The notes: a model not told the origin generated them from the sequence alone. A stretch of 37,430 nt of DNA from Ruminococcus sp. (GCA_017458845.1 JAFSZY010000037.1:1-37430), one strand, 5' to 3'; shown: positions 7,950-16,675, numbered from the stretch's first letter. Translations and numbers: made by a program.

Positions 7950-10043
7950 TTAAGAATCCTTTTTCTTGTTAGACATAATCTCCTCAGCAATGCTTCTGGG
8001 AACTTCCTGATATGTGTCAGGTTCCATAACATACTGACCTCTGCCCTGTGTGATGGAACGCATATCTGTAGCGTAACCAAACATCTCACTGAGCGGAACC
8101 TGAGCTGTGATTCTGTCTGTGCCGTTTTCGGACTCGGTACCCTGTACCATACCTCTGCGGCTGTTGAGGTCGCCGATAACGCCGCCCATATACTCGTCGG
8201 GCACAATTACGGAAACCTTCATAAGGGGTTCGAGAAGTACGGGATCAGCCTTCTTCATAGCGTCCTTAAACGCCATAGAGCCTGCAATCTTGAACGCCAT
8301 CTCGGATGAGTCAACCTCGTGGAAAGAACCGTCGTACAGCTCTACCTTACAGTCAACAACGTTGTAGCCTGCTACAACACCGCTCTGCATAGCGCCCTGA
8401 ATACCCTGGTCAACAGCGGGGATGTATTCCTTGGGAATAGCGCCGCCTACAACCTTGTTCTCGAAAACATAGCCCTCGCCGGGGTTCGGGTAAACGTTAA
8501 TCTTAACGTGACCGTACTGACCCTTACCGCCTGACTGACGGGCATATTTACAGTCGACACTGGCTTCCTTGCGGATAGTCTCCTTGTAAGCAACCTGAGG
8601 TTTACCGATGTTCGCCTCTACTTTGAATTCACGCAGAAGTCTGTCAACGATAATCTCGAGGTGTAACTCACCCATACCAGCGATGATTGTCTGACCTGTT
8701 TCCTCGTCTGTGTAAGCCTTGAAGGTCGGGTCTTCCTCGGCGAGCTTCGCGAGAGCGATGCCCATCTTTTCCTGACCTGCCTTTGTCTTAGGCTCAATAG
8801 CTACGCGGATAACGGGATCCGGGAACTCCATAGACTCTAATACTACAGGGTGATCCTCATCACAGAGTGTGTCGCCTGTTGTGGTATTTTTAAGACCAAC
8901 GGCAGCCGCGATATCGCCTGAATATACAGTATCGAGGTCTTTTCTGTCGTTAGCGTGCATCTGAAGAATACGACCGATACGCTCTCTGTTCTCCTTAACG
9001 GAGTTGTAGACAGCGCTGCCCTTGTTGAGGGTACCCGAGTAAACTCTGAAGAAGCAGAGCTTACCAACATACGGGTCGGTAGCAATCTTAAACGCGAGAG
9101 CCGAGAACGGCTCGTCATCCGAAGAAGGTCTTTCAACCTCTTCGCCTGTATCGGGGTCAACGCCCTTGATAGCCGGAACGTCTGTAGGAGCAGGCATATA
9201 ATCAACAATCGCGTCCAAAAGCTTCTGTACGCCCTTGTTGCGATAGGATGTACCGCAGGTTACGGGAACCATAGTATTCTCGATTGTGCACTTGCGGATA
9301 ACAGCCTTGATTTCTTCCTCTGTGAGCTCTTCGCCCTCAAAGTATTTAGCCATTAACTCCTCGTCCTGCTCAGCCACAGACTCGATAAGCTCGTCGTGGT
9401 ATTTCTGAGCAAGCTCTTTCATATCCTCGGGAATTTCTTCCTCGCGCATATCCTTGCCGAGGTCGTCGTAATAAATCTCAGCCTTCATAGTTACGAGGTC
9501 GATAATTCCCTTAAAGGTGTCCTCAACACCGATAGGAAGCTGAATAGGAACGGCGTTACATTTGAGCCTGTCCTTCATCATCTGTACAACTTTATAGAAG
9601 TCAGCGCCCATGATGTCCATCTTGTTTACGTAAACCATTCTCGGAACGCCGTAGGTGTCGGCCTGACGCCATACAGTCTCGGACTGAGGCTCAACGCCGC
9701 CCTTGGCGCAAAGTACGGTTACGCTTCCGTCGAGTACTCTCAGAGAACGCTCAACCTCAACAGTGAAGTCAACGTGTCCGGGAGTATCGATAATATTGAT
9801 ACGAACATCATCGTTCTTGCTGTCTTTCCAAAAACATGTTGTAGCAGCGGAGGTAATTGTAATACCTCTCTCCTGCTCTTGTACCATCCAGTCCATCGTA
9901 GCTCCGCCGTCGTGGGTTTCGCCGATTTTGTGGTTGATACCGGTGTAGAAGAGTATTCTTTCTGTCGTTGTAGTTTTACCGGCGTCAATATGAGCCATAA
10001 TGCCGATATTTCTCGTTTGCTCGAGTGATACTTGTCTTGACAC
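7950..10043 (-). CDS. fusA: Elongation factor G
   Basis: A 697-residue ribosomal translocase GTPase. G1 is [19 protein letters not shown] near residues 17-35, G3 is DTPGHVDF, G4 is NKMD, and domains II-V continue to the end without interruption. The start is GTG at 10043, with GGAGGAG 7 nt upstream. It follows rpsG after 33 bp in the str operon. The length fits a canonical EF-G rather than a tetracycline-resistance relative. Confidence 0.98.
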   Translation of the reverse strand: MSRQVSLEQTRNIGIMAHIDAGKTTTTERILFYTGINHKIGETHDGGATMDWMVQEQERGITITSAATTCFWKDSKNDDVRINIIDTPGHVDFTVEVERSLRVLDGSVTVLCAKGGVEPQSETVWRQADTYGVPRMVYVNKMDIMGADFYKVVQMMKDRLKCNAVPIQLPIGVEDTFKGIIDLVTMKAEIYYDDLGKDMREEEIPEDMKELAQKYHDELIESVAEQDEELMAKYFEGEELTEEEIKAVIRKCTIENTMVPVTCGTSYRNKGVQKLLDAIVDYMPAPTDVPAIKGVDPDTGEEVERPSSDDEPFSALAFKIATDPYVGKLCFFRVYSGTLNKGSAVYNSVKENRERIGRILQMHANDRKDLDTVYSGDIAAAVGLKNTTTGDTLCDEDHPVVLESMEFPDPVIRVAIEPKTKAGQEKMGIALAKLAEEDPTFKAYTDEETGQTIIAGMGELHLEIIVDRLLREFKVEANIGKPQVAYKETIRKEASVDCKYARQSGGKGQYGHVKINVYPNPGEGYVFENKVVGGAIPKEYIPAVDQGIQGAMQSGVVAGYNVVDCKVELYDGSFHEVDSSEMAFKIAGSMAFKDAMKKADPVLLEPLMKVSVIVPDEYMGGVIGDLNSRRGMVQGTESENGTDRITAQVPLSEMFGYATDMRSITQGRGQYVMEPDTYQEVPRSIAEEIMSNKKKDS

Positions 10044-10076
10044 TTAAATCTCCTCCTCTGAAAATTACCTAAATCA

Positions 10077-10547
10077 TTACCATCTGTAATGTGCGAAAGC
10101 CTTGTTAGCTTCAGCCATCTTATGGGTATCCTCACGCTTCTTGAACGCGCTACCTGTTGAGTTGATGGCATCCATAATCTCGCCTGCGAGTCTTTCTTTC
10201 ATGGTTTTCTCGCTGCGGGCTCTCGAATAAGTTGTAATCCAACGAAGGCCGAGTGTCTGGCGGCGAGCCGGACGAACCTCCATAGGAACCTGGTAAGTAG
10301 CGCCGCCGACACGGCGAGCTTTTACCTCGAGAACAGGCATAACATTTTCCATTGCCTGCTCAAAAACCTCTAACGGGTCTTTGCCTGTCTTTTCAGCAAC
10401 AATATCAAACGCGCCGTAAACGATTTTCTGGGCAACACCCTTTTTACCGTCGAGCATAATGTTGTTGATAAGACGAGTTACTAATTTTGAGTTATAAAGC
10501 GGATCGGGTAATACGTCACGCTTCGCAATAGAACCTCTTCTTGGCAC
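10077..10547 (-). CDS. rpsG: 30S ribosomal protein S7
   Basis: A 156-residue S7 that nucleates assembly of the 16S rRNA 3' domain. It begins with [17 protein letters not shown] and ends in KAFAHYRW, both typical. The start is GTG at 10547 with GGAGGGAAG upstream; the longer reading to 10619 adds residues not found in S7. The 131-bp gap to rpsL holds no gene and shows no clear terminator. Confidence 0.97.
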   Translation of the reverse strand: MPRRGSIAKRDVLPDPLYNSKLVTRLINNIMLDGKKGVAQKIVYGAFDIVAEKTGKDPLEVFEQAMENVMPVLEVKARRVGGATYQVPMEVRPARRQTLGLRWITTYSRARSEKTMKERLAGEIMDAINSTGSAFKKREDTHKMAEANKAFAHYRW

Positions 10548-10678
10548 TTTGCTTCCCTCCTTCACAATAATTGAGATATCATAGGTACTCGAAAGCGACA
10601 AACTCCCGTATGCCAACAAGACGTTCTACAATAATCTATGTAAACATCTTGCAGCAATACAAGCTTAGTCAGTCAAAC

Positions 10679-11098
10679 TTACTTTTTACCTTTTGGGCGC
10701 TTTGCGCCATACTTTGAACGTGCCTGCATACGTCCCGAAACACCCTGAGTATCAAGAGTACCGCGGATGATATGATAACGTACACCGGGCAGGTCCTTAA
10801 CACGGCCGCCACGAATAAGAACAACTGAGTGTTCCTGCAGGTTATGGCCTACGCCCGGGATGTAAGAGCTGACTTCGATTCCGTTAGAAAGACGAACTCT
10901 GGCAATCTTACGGAGAGCTGAGTTAGGCTTTTTGGGTGTAGCTGTCTTTACAGCAGTGCACACGCCTCTCTTCTGGGGTGAAGTCTGATCAATCGCGCGA
11001 TTTTTCTGAGAGTTCCAACCCTTTAAGAGCGCAGGCGCCTTAGCCTTTTTCTCACTTACCTCTCTACCCTTGCGGACAAGCTGGTTAAATGTTGGCAT
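10679..11098 (-). CDS. rpsL: 30S ribosomal protein S12
   Basis: A 139-residue decoding-centre protein, first gene of the str operon. It starts [12 protein letters not shown] at 11098, preceded by AAAAGGAGG; the in-frame ATG at 11152 is part of the leader. The streptomycin-relevant loops [11 protein letters not shown] and the [10 protein letters not shown] segment are intact, with lysine at the common resistance position (TPKKPNS), so the wild-type residue is kept. The basic tail [11 protein letters not shown] is present. Confidence 0.98.
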   Translation of the reverse strand: MPTFNQLVRKGREVSEKKAKAPALLKGWNSQKNRAIDQTSPQKRGVCTAVKTATPKKPNSALRKIARVRLSNGIEVSSYIPGVGHNLQEHSVVLIRGGRVKDLPGVRYHIIRGTLDTQGVSGRMQARSKYGAKRPKGKK

Positions 11099-11257
11099 AT
11101 TTTTCCTCCTTTTCCTGAAAATTTTTATTTGAACGGGTTTTGACGCCCGCAAATAAACATTGTTAAAATATACAATAAAATGTACATTTCATCGGGTATT
11201 TAATATGTTTTGAATATATAAAATCATACTCCAACGCATATTAATCCAGACTAGAAT

Positions 11258-11287
11258 ATAATAGCATAAATGATAGAAAAAAGTCAA
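11258..11287 (-). promoter_or_regulatory. Sigma-A promoter of the str operon
   Basis: On the minus strand, -35 TTGACT (11282-11287), an 18-bp spacer and -10 TATTAT (11258-11263). It leaves a leader of about 150 nt before rpsL. Confidence 0.75.
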
Positions 11288-11300
11288 GACTTTTTTCAGT

Positions 11301-11354
11301 GAAAAAGTAACAGCTAACAGATAACAGTGTTTAGCGATTGTATAACTGTTACTT
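11301..11354 (-). terminator. Probable terminator of the 142-residue protein gene
   Basis: The stem AAGTAACAG / CTGTTACTT (11305-11313 with 11346-11354) has a 32-nt loop that itself contains further GTTAACTG-type repeats. It is followed by TTTTTCAC on the minus strand. The repeat-rich loop resembles the dispersed short repeats at 2547-2838. Confidence 0.45.
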
Positions 11355-11374
11355 GTTAACTGTTAACTATTAAC

Positions 11375-11803
11375 TTACAAGAAGCCTTTCATACTCTCTA
11401 TATTATTCTGCTGGGTTTCCATAAGTCTGTTTGCGAGATTGGCGACCTCCTTATTCGCTCCGTTGTACTGTCTCATTCGCTGAGCGATTTTGTTTACGCC
11501 CATTGTGTTGCCTTTAATCATCATCTCGGCAATGTGGGAGTCCGAGTCCTCCGCCCTCATCTCACGCTTTGCCTTTGCCCTAGCCATAGTCGCCACAACG
11601 GGATGGATGTGCTTACTCTCGCCGCCGATACTGTGCAGCATAGAGTGCGCGCTGTGGTAGATATGCCCGTACTCTAGATTTTGCGAGCGCAGCTCACGCG
11701 CCATTTTGGCTGTGTTTGAATAATGTTTGATGTCGTTGATTCCGCGGCAGCCCATCTCGGCGTTCTTCATAATGAACTGCAGCATTTGTGTGTCGTTAAT
11801 CAT
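11375..11803 (-). CDS. Met/His-rich helical protein of unknown function
   Basis: A 142-residue soluble protein that I do not recognise. It appears almost wholly helical and is rich in Met, Asn, His and Gln, with no signal peptide or transmembrane segment. Features include MLQFIMKNAEMGCRGINDIKH at the start, a central HIYHSAHSMLHSIGGESKHIHP stretch with several histidines, and an amphipathic C-terminal half. The helical-bundle look and the spaced His and Glu residues recall ferritin-like or spore-coat-associated bundles, but no full metal-binding motif can be shown. A GAGGTGA ribosome binding site precedes the ATG. It is divergent from the hemolysin-III gene. Confidence 0.6.
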   Translation of the reverse strand: MINDTQMLQFIMKNAEMGCRGINDIKHYSNTAKMARELRSQNLEYGHIYHSAHSMLHSIGGESKHIHPVVATMARAKAKREMRAEDSDSHIAEMMIKGNTMGVNKIAQRMRQYNGANKEVANLANRLMETQQNNIESMKGFL

Positions 11804-11827
11804 AATAGTATCACCTCAGAATTAGTA

Positions 11828-11855
11828 TTGACATATTTTTACTCAATATTATAGA
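11828..11855 (+). promoter_or_regulatory. Promoter of the hemolysin-III family gene
   Basis: -35 TTGACA (11828-11833), a 16-bp spacer and -10 TATAGA (11850-11855). A minus-strand TATAAT at 11848-11853 overlaps it and might serve the divergent gene, but it has no good -35. Confidence 0.5.
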
Positions 11856-11912
11856 AATGTATATTGCCGAAATATCCGTTTAATGATAAAATATGATTTA
11901 GAAGGTGAAAAG

Positions 11913-12572
11913 ATGGCTGATAAAAAGATTAAAAAAAGATATACTTTAGGCGAGGAAATATTCAGCGCGGTGACCCACGGGGTAGGCAGTCTGCTGTCAA
12001 TCGCGGGTACGGCGGTTATAATTGTTCTTGCGGCGATATTCAACGACGCTTGGGCTGTGGTCGGGTGCGCAATATTCGGAGCGAGTCTGATTATACTTTA
12101 CAGTATGAGCACGCTATACCACTCGATAACCAACCCGAAGGCAAAAGCGTTTTTCAGGATAATGGACCACAACACGATATTTTTCCTCATAGCGGGCACA
12201 TATACCCCTATAACGATTTCGATTATGCGAGGGGCTATCGGCTGGGTGCTGTTCGGAATTGTATGGGGCGCGGCGATTATCGGCATAGTACTCAACTCCA
12301 TTGATTTGGAAAAATTCCGCAAGCCCTCGGTAGTTTGCTACATAGCTATGGGATGGGTAATAATCTTCGCGATACGTCCTCTGCTTAATGTTATGAACGT
12401 ATGGAGCCTTTGGCTGCTTATCGGAGGAGGAGTGTTCTACACTGTCGGAGTGATTTTTTACGCTATCAAAAAGGTAAAATACTTCCATTCAATCTGGCAT
12501 ATCTTCACAGTGCTCGGCAGCGTGTGCCACTACTTTTCAATTCTATTTGCTATAACTCCGTTTATAAAATAA
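11913..12572 (+). CDS. Hemolysin III / PAQR-family membrane protein
   Basis: A 219-residue protein with seven hydrophobic segments, of the YqfA/hemolysin-III branch of the PAQR superfamily. The conserved metal-site elements are visible: an early SAVTHGVGS, the STLYHS motif, MDHNTIFFLIAGTYTP, and a late His in IWHIFTVLGSVCHYFS. Bacterial members are linked to membrane homeostasis, and haemolytic activity is not implied. The start at 11913 is preferred because GAAGGTG lies just upstream of MADKK; the ATG at 11883 has no ribosome binding site. The gene ends at a bidirectional terminator facing pduL. Confidence 0.88.
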   Translation: MADKKIKKRYTLGEEIFSAVTHGVGSLLSIAGTAVIIVLAAIFNDAWAVVGCAIFGASLIILYSMSTLYHSITNPKAKAFFRIMDHNTIFFLIAGTYTPITISIMRGAIGWVLFGIVWGAAIIGIVLNSIDLEKFRKPSVVCYIAMGWVIIFAIRPLLNVMNVWSLWLLIGGGVFYTVGVIFYAIKKVKYFHSIWHIFTVLGSVCHYFSILFAITPFIK

Positions 12573-12573
12573 A

Positions 12574-12600
12574 GGGAGACCAAAAGGTCTCCCCTAATTA
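12574..12600. terminator. Bidirectional terminator between the hemolysin-III gene and pduL
   Basis: GGGAGACC AAAA GGTCTCCC (12574-12593) is a perfect 8-bp stem. The minus side continues TTTATTTTAT. It is followed by short ATTGCGAATT repeats up to 12628. Confidence 0.8.
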
Positions 12601-12625
12601 CGAATTGCGCATTGCGAATTGCGAA

Positions 12626-13195
12626 TTATTTAATGATTTCTCCGTAAACCTCGCCGGAAAGTCCCGCGGCGTTGGCTTCGTCGGTGTCAATGTGCATAGC
12701 GGCTGAGAAGTCTGAACGCACACGAACTACCGTGTCGCAGAAGATTGTCTCACGAGCGCCGGGTGTGCCGACCTTAACGGATACAATCTGCTTGTCCTCT
12801 ACGCCGAACTGAGCAGCCTCATCGGGAGTGAAGTGGATATGTCTTTTGGCGACAATTACGCCTTTGCTGATTTCAACTTCGCCCTCGGGGCCTACGAGCT
12901 TACAACCGGGTGTGTCGGCGATATCGCCCGACTCGCGTACGGGAGGAACAAGGCCGAGCTTTCTCGCGTCGGTGTAGCTTACCTCTACCTGAGTTTCTTT
13001 ACGCTCGGGACCGAGAATAGACATATTGAGCTCGCCCTTGGGACCGACTACAGTTACTCTCTCGAAGCAAGCGAACTGACCGGGCTGAGATAAATCCTTT
13101 TTATTTGTGAGCTGAGCGCCTTTGCCGAACAGAGTATCTAAATCTTCTCTGGAAACGTGCAAATGACGCGCGGATGTTTCAACTAGTACTTTCAT
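12626..13195 (-). CDS. pduL: PduL-type phosphate acyltransferase
   Basis: A 189-residue phosphotransacylase that interconverts acyl-CoA and acyl phosphate. It has the two-lobe zinc-enzyme pattern: an N-terminal SARHLHVS motif, a central GCKLVGPEGEVEISKGVIVAKRHIHFTP containing the metal-binding His pair, and a late AAMHIDTDEANA. It begins directly with the catalytic domain, so the N-terminal extension that targets PduL into microcompartments is absent, and no shell genes are nearby. It probably acts as the cytosolic phosphotransacetylase of acetate formation. ATG at 13195 follows AAGGTGG; the GTG at 13207 overlaps that ribosome binding site and is rejected. Confidence 0.92.
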   Translation of the reverse strand: MKVLVETSARHLHVSREDLDTLFGKGAQLTNKKDLSQPGQFACFERVTVVGPKGELNMSILGPERKETQVEVSYTDARKLGLVPPVRESGDIADTPGCKLVGPEGEVEISKGVIVAKRHIHFTPDEAAQFGVEDKQIVSVKVGTPGARETIFCDTVVRVRSDFSAAMHIDTDEANAAGLSGEVYGEIIK

Positions 13196-13288
13196 TATGA
13201 AAACCACCTTAACAATAAATTTTACTAATATATTTTAATACATATAAAGATAAAATTCAAGAGGGAATTTAGTATAAAGGAGAACACT

Positions 13289-13864
13289 ATGTATACAAAT
13301 TTTGAAGAATTGAGAGAGAATTGCCTCGACTGTCAAAAATGCGAGCTTTGCCAAACGCGACACAACGTTGTGGTAGGCGTGGGCAACCCTGAAGCAAAGG
13401 TTATGTTCATCGGCGAAGGCCCCGGCGAAAACGAGGACTTGCAGGGCGAACCGTTCGTAGGCCGCGGCGGCAAGCTGCTCGACAAAATGCTCAACGCCGT
13501 TGACCTTGACCGCAACAAGAACATTTACATAGCGAATATTGTAAAATGCCGTCCTCCGAAGAACCGCGATCCCAAACCCGAGGAACAGGAACAGTGCATA
13601 GGCTGGCTTCGAAATCAGGTCAAGCTGATAGACCCGAAGATAATAGTATGCCTTGGAAGAATTTCTGCTCAAAAGCTCATTAAGGACGATTTGAGAATCA
13701 CGAAGGAACACGGCGTGTTCTTCAAGAAAGGGAAATTCCTGATGATGCCTATGTTCCACCCTGCGGCAATACTGCGCAACCCCAACCAAAAGCCCGACGC
13801 GTTCGCGGACTTCCTGAAGCTTCAGGAAAAGATAAAGGAGATTTGCCCGGAAACGTATGATTAA
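13289..13864 (+). CDS. Type-4 (Fe-S) uracil-DNA glycosylase
   Basis: A 191-residue DNA repair enzyme that removes uracil from DNA. Fe-S ligand candidates are the N-terminal cysteines 12, 15, 18 and 21 (CxxC pattern) plus Cys87 in VKCRPP and Cys103 in EQC. The active-site motif is GEGPGENED at 42-50, with [12 protein letters not shown] after it, and the second motif is [11 protein letters not shown] near 155-165. Length fits family 4. The ribosome binding site is AAAGGAG. A GGCAG/CTGCC hairpin with an internal CTCTCGAGAG palindrome (13934-13965), then TATATTTTT, may terminate it. Confidence 0.92.
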   Translation: MYTNFEELRENCLDCQKCELCQTRHNVVVGVGNPEAKVMFIGEGPGENEDLQGEPFVGRGGKLLDKMLNAVDLDRNKNIYIANIVKCRPPKNRDPKPEEQEQCIGWLRNQVKLIDPKIIVCLGRISAQKLIKDDLRITKEHGVFFKKGKFLMMPMFHPAAILRNPNQKPDAFADFLKLQEKIKEICPETYD

Positions 13865-14025
13865 TTGCGCAAGCGCAATAGTAATCAGTTGTCATTGTTT
13901 AGTTGTCATTCATTAACAGAAAAATAGAAAAACGGCAGTACATCTCTCGAGAGAGAAGCGCTGCCATATATTTTTCAAATTTTTCGCGTGAACAACTGCG
14001 AACTGACTACTGACTGCCGAGAACT

Positions 14026-14055
14026 AAAAAAGCTGACCCGAAGGTCAGCTTTTTA
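14026..14055. terminator. Bidirectional terminator before the CBM26-like protein gene
   Basis: AAAAAGCTGACC, loop, GGTCAGCTTTTT (14026-14054): an almost perfect stem with A and T runs on both sides, between convergent genes. Confidence 0.85.
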
Positions 14056-14065
14056 ATTTAATTAA

Positions 14066-15151
14066 TTATTCCTCTCTCTTCTTGCGAGAAATGAACATTG
14101 CGCCTGCAGCCGCAATCATAACGCCGCCGAGTACAAAGAAGATTGTTGTCTCCTGACCGTCTGCGCCTGAACCTGAGCTGTCGCCGCTGCTGTATGAGCC
14201 GCCTGAAGAACCGCCGCTGCTGCCGCCGGATGAACCGTCGCTGCTGCTGCTTGAGAGACTTGAGGGATTAGAAGCTTCGCCGCTTTCTGCCTTTTTCTCA
14301 GCAACTTTCTCGTCGATCTTCTTGCCCTTCTGTGAAGGATACGCCTTATAGAAAGCCTTTTCAAGAGTAGACTTGATAGCGGGTAAATCGCCCTTAGCTA
14401 CGCCGTCCTTAGTAAGAATGTAAGCATAAACGTTTGTAAGGTCAGCCACAGTCTTGATACCGAACTTGGGATATGCCTTCGCGAGAGCGTTTACAGCGTT
14501 TACGTTGGGGCTGTTGAAGTATGTGGGAGCCCAGTCACCGATAACCTGGATGCCGTTCTCACCGGGAGCGAGCTTGGAACCAACAACATTACCGATAGAT
14601 GTAAGAGCAAGGTGAGGACCGTATTTGCCGGTGTTAGATGTCCAAACAGCCTCGTAACCCTTCTTGTTGGAGTCAACGGGGTTCTCAATCTGCTTACCTG
14701 TCAGCTTAGCTGTATCGCCTTTACACTCAACGCCGATTGTAAGGTCATAAGTCTGGATACCTGTGTTAGCGCTGAAGATAATGCCGTACTTACCGCCTGA
14801 CTTCATGCCGCCGCTAACGTCCATTGAGCCTGTGAGCTTGGAAAGGTCATAGGAATACTTTGTTCCGCTTACCTTTGTACATTCCTCGGAAGGTGTCTGC
14901 CAACCAAAGAAGGAATCGCCGCCGATTACCCAGATGTGGCAATAAATCTTACTAAAGCTTTTCCAGCCGGCAGCGTTAAAATAAATCTCGTCGCCTGAGC
15001 CCGAAGCTGAGCTTGATGTATCAGCGCCTACAGAGCTTGAAGAACCTGCGCCGACATCGGAATCATTTACTTCTGCAGCAGAAACAGCAACTACAGCCAT
15101 AGACATAACCATAACAACTGCTACTGCGATTGCAATAATCTTTTTGAACAT
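14066..15151 (-). CDS. Surface-anchored protein with CBM26-like carbohydrate-binding domain
   Basis: A 361-residue exported protein. It has a signal peptide at 1-26 (basic start, long hydrophobic core, VSAA) and a Ser/Gly linker at 27-53. A domain from about 54 starts EIYFNAAGWKSFSKIYCHIW and continues FFGWQTPSEECTK, the aromatic pattern of CBM26-like starch-binding modules. A second module spans about 200-275. A Ser/Gly-rich wall spacer covers 296-331, a hydrophobic helix 336-355, and the protein ends RKKREE. The end has the shape of a sortase signal but no LPxTG; DGQET stands in its place. Binding starch at the cell surface, as in the Ruminococcus bromii starch system, is inferred. It has a GGAGGAG ribosome binding site and its own promoter. 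Confidence 0.7.
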   Translation of the reverse strand: MFKKIIAIAVAVVMVMSMAVVAVSAAEVNDSDVGAGSSSSVGADTSSSASGSGDEIYFNAAGWKSFSKIYCHIWVIGGDSFFGWQTPSEECTKVSGTKYSYDLSKLTGSMDVSGGMKSGGKYGIIFSANTGIQTYDLTIGVECKGDTAKLTGKQIENPVDSNKKGYEAVWTSNTGKYGPHLALTSIGNVVGSKLAPGENGIQVIGDWAPTYFNSPNVNAVNALAKAYPKFGIKTVADLTNVYAYILTKDGVAKGDLPAIKSTLEKAFYKAYPSQKGKKIDEKVAEKKAESGEASNPSSLSSSSSDGSSGGSSGGSSGGSYSSGDSSGSGADGQETTIFFVLGGVMIAAAGAMFISRKKREE

Positions 15152-15197
15152 TTGAAAATCTCCTCCAAAATAAAATTAGACATAGTCTGTTGCTACT

Positions 15198-15226
15198 ATT
15201 ATACAATATAAGTTACAAATTCGCAA
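15198..15226 (-). promoter_or_regulatory. Promoter of the CBM26-like protein gene
   Basis: On the minus strand, -35 TTGCGA (15221-15226), a 17-bp spacer and -10 TATAAT (15198-15203). Confidence 0.75.
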
Positions 15227-15269
15227 TAAAAATTCGGACAAAAACCTTTGGCGTTTTACACAAAGATTA

Positions 15270-15305
15270 GCCCTGCTTTTTAAGCATAGTGCACAAAAGC
15301 AGGGC
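15270..15305 (-). terminator. Hairpin downstream of the cohesin-like gene
   Basis: An 11-bp perfect stem GCCCTGCTTTT / AAAAGCAGGGC. The minus-strand T tract after it is poor (TAATCTTTG), so termination may be incomplete. Confidence 0.5.
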
Positions 15306-15367
15306 GTTTATAAAATACTATCATCAACTATCAATGTCCAAAAACCATAGTTACGAAACTGTAATAT

Positions 15368-16207
15368 TTATTCGTTTTCGTCACTTTCCTCAACGGCTTT
15401 CTCCGCGGAATCCTCTTGTTCACCGTTGTCGTTCGCGAAAACTTTTCTGAGTATCATCACAATTCCGATAGTCAGAACAATCACTGTTACCGCTACGGTA
15501 ATTATTATGGTTGTGTTATTGTTCGGCTCCGACGACGAGGCTTTTGTCACGTCAACCACATCCTTAGGGCTGCCCGTAACGGCGGTGTGGTTTTTGTCCG
15601 TGCCGTTCTGCTCACCCTTGCCGTCCTCATAGTTGACGAAATCGCCCTGATAGGTGTCTATCTTCTCCTTGTCGTCAAGAAGAACAGGCGTGAGGTTCTC
15701 GGTTTTTTTGTCGCCGTCGGCGGTATGCGCTGTATAATCGCAGGAGAAAGTAAACTCCTTGGCGGAAGCACTGTCCGTGATGGACCCGCAGTCAAGGTCT
15801 TTGAAAAAATATTTAACAGCTGACTCTCCGCCTTTTTTGACCTTGAAGTCAGCGGAAACTATGGGTGTTCTCTTTGAAAAATCAACGGGTTTGCTGATAG
15901 CGCTGAAAACAAAAGTAATACAGTCCTCCAAATCAACATTCCGGATAACTCCCACAAGGTCGTGGAAATCCACCGAGTCCTTGTCGAGCTCAAGATACTC
16001 GCTGTCATAAAACAGCATAGCGTCCATAGCGGTCACGGGGCTTTTACAATCGGCGAGGTACAGCGTGTAGGTAACCGTGTCACCCTTTTGAGCTGTAACG
16101 TCCTTGGCGAGAGTAAGCGCGCTCCCGGCAAAGCAGCTGATAACCGACAAATACAAGACCAGAGAAACAGCCAGAACCGTCAATGAAGCTTTTAATATTT
16201 TTTTCAT
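15368..16207 (-). CDS. Membrane-anchored protein with cohesin-like domain
   Basis: A 279-residue exported protein. It has a signal peptide at about 1-28. A beta-sandwich domain of about 130 residues follows, starting ALTLAKDVTAQKGDTVTYTL and containing AMDAMLFYDSEYLELD, the typical cohesin run of G-D-x-V, a mid-domain hydrophobic strand and YDxxxLE. An acidic Asn/Thr-rich linker comes next, then one transmembrane helix (IIITVAVTVIVLTIGIVMIL) and an acidic cytoplasmic tail. Cohesins bind dockerins to assemble cellulosomes or amylosomes; no dockerin is visible in this window. Neighbouring CBM26-like genes favour a starch-related surface role, but this is inference from fold-like pattern only. 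ATG at 16207 is used, with AAAGG 10 nt upstream; the TTG at 16216 is too close to that site. Confidence 0.55.
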   Translation of the reverse strand: MKKILKASLTVLAVSLVLYLSVISCFAGSALTLAKDVTAQKGDTVTYTLYLADCKSPVTAMDAMLFYDSEYLELDKDSVDFHDLVGVIRNVDLEDCITFVFSAISKPVDFSKRTPIVSADFKVKKGGESAVKYFFKDLDCGSITDSASAKEFTFSCDYTAHTADGDKKTENLTPVLLDDKEKIDTYQGDFVNYEDGKGEQNGTDKNHTAVTGSPKDVVDVTKASSSEPNNNTTIIITVAVTVIVLTIGIVMILRKVFANDNGEQEDSAEKAVEESDENE

Positions 16208-16237
16208 ACAAATCAAACCTTTAAATAAGATACTAAC

Positions 16238-16266
16238 ATTATATTATAAAGCGAAAGTTTTTTCAA
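16238..16266 (-). promoter_or_regulatory. Promoter of the cohesin-like gene
   Basis: On the minus strand, -35 TTGAAA (16261-16266), a 17-bp spacer and -10 TATAAT (16238-16243). It lies immediately after the terminator of the preceding small gene. Confidence 0.8.
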
Positions 16267-16291
16267 GAAAAAAGGCTGTCCGCGGACAGCC
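16267..16291 (-). terminator. Terminator of the 62-residue membrane protein gene
   Basis: GGCTGTCCG CGGACAGCC (16274-16291) is a perfect 9-bp palindrome followed by TTTTTT on the minus strand. Confidence 0.85.
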
Positions 16292-16300
16292 AAAAATTTC

Positions 16301-16489
16301 TCAGTCGTGTTTTTCGTGTACAAGGAACACAGGCACGCAAGCGATTGCCACAAAAATAAGCAGCATTATCTCAGATACAGCCGAGGCTCCCTCTACGCCG
16401 TTACCCAAAAGGGCAACTATCATAAACATAACCGCAATAAGGCATACGGCAAGCAGAAGGCTCACCGCCTTAATATGTTTTCTCAACAT
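16301..16489 (-). CDS. Small two-helix membrane protein
   Basis: A 62-residue protein of unknown function. A basic start (MLRKHIK) is followed by hydrophobic helix AVSLLLAVCLIAVMFMIVAL, a short loop (GNGVEGAS), a second helix (EIMLLIFVAIACVPVFLV), then EKHD. The start has an excellent GGAGG ribosome binding site at 6-nt spacing, and the gene has its own consensus promoter and a strong terminator, so it is very likely real. Two tandem 17-bp repeats lie in its 5' leader. No sequence motif suggests a function. Confidence 0.75.
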   Translation of the reverse strand: MLRKHIKAVSLLLAVCLIAVMFMIVALLGNGVEGASAVSEIMLLIFVAIACVPVFLVHEKHD

Positions 16490-16511
16490 ATTTTTCCTCC
16501 GTTTTCACACA

Positions 16512-16545
16512 CTTCATCCAAATTTCGACTTCACCCAAATGTCGA
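16512..16545. repeat. Two adjacent 17-bp direct repeats in the leader of the small membrane gene
   Basis: CTTCATCCAAATTTCGA (16512-16528) is followed without gap by CTTCACCCAAATGTCGA (16529-16545), differing at two positions. They begin about 10 bp downstream of the -10 box, a position suited to a repressor operator or RNA-binding site. Confidence 0.6.
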
Positions 16546-16554
16546 AGTACTTTG

Positions 16555-16583
16555 ATTATAATTCGGGAGGAGAATAAAGTCAA
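16555..16583 (-). promoter_or_regulatory. Consensus promoter of the small membrane protein gene
   Basis: On the minus strand, -35 TTGACT (16578-16583), a 17-bp spacer and -10 TATAAT (16555-16560). Confidence 0.8.
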
Positions 16584-16675
16584 GCGTTTTTACAACATAA
16601 TTTTCGTTCGTAACAACATTGTAATTTTGCTTTAAAAGAAAAATAATTCGTTGTAATATTTGCGGTGTTTTTGTG

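Noticed and set aside
10548..10619. N-terminal extension of ribosomal protein S7
   Set aside because: S7 starts at PRRGS; the GTG at 10547 has a clear ribosome binding site and the extension is unlike any S7.
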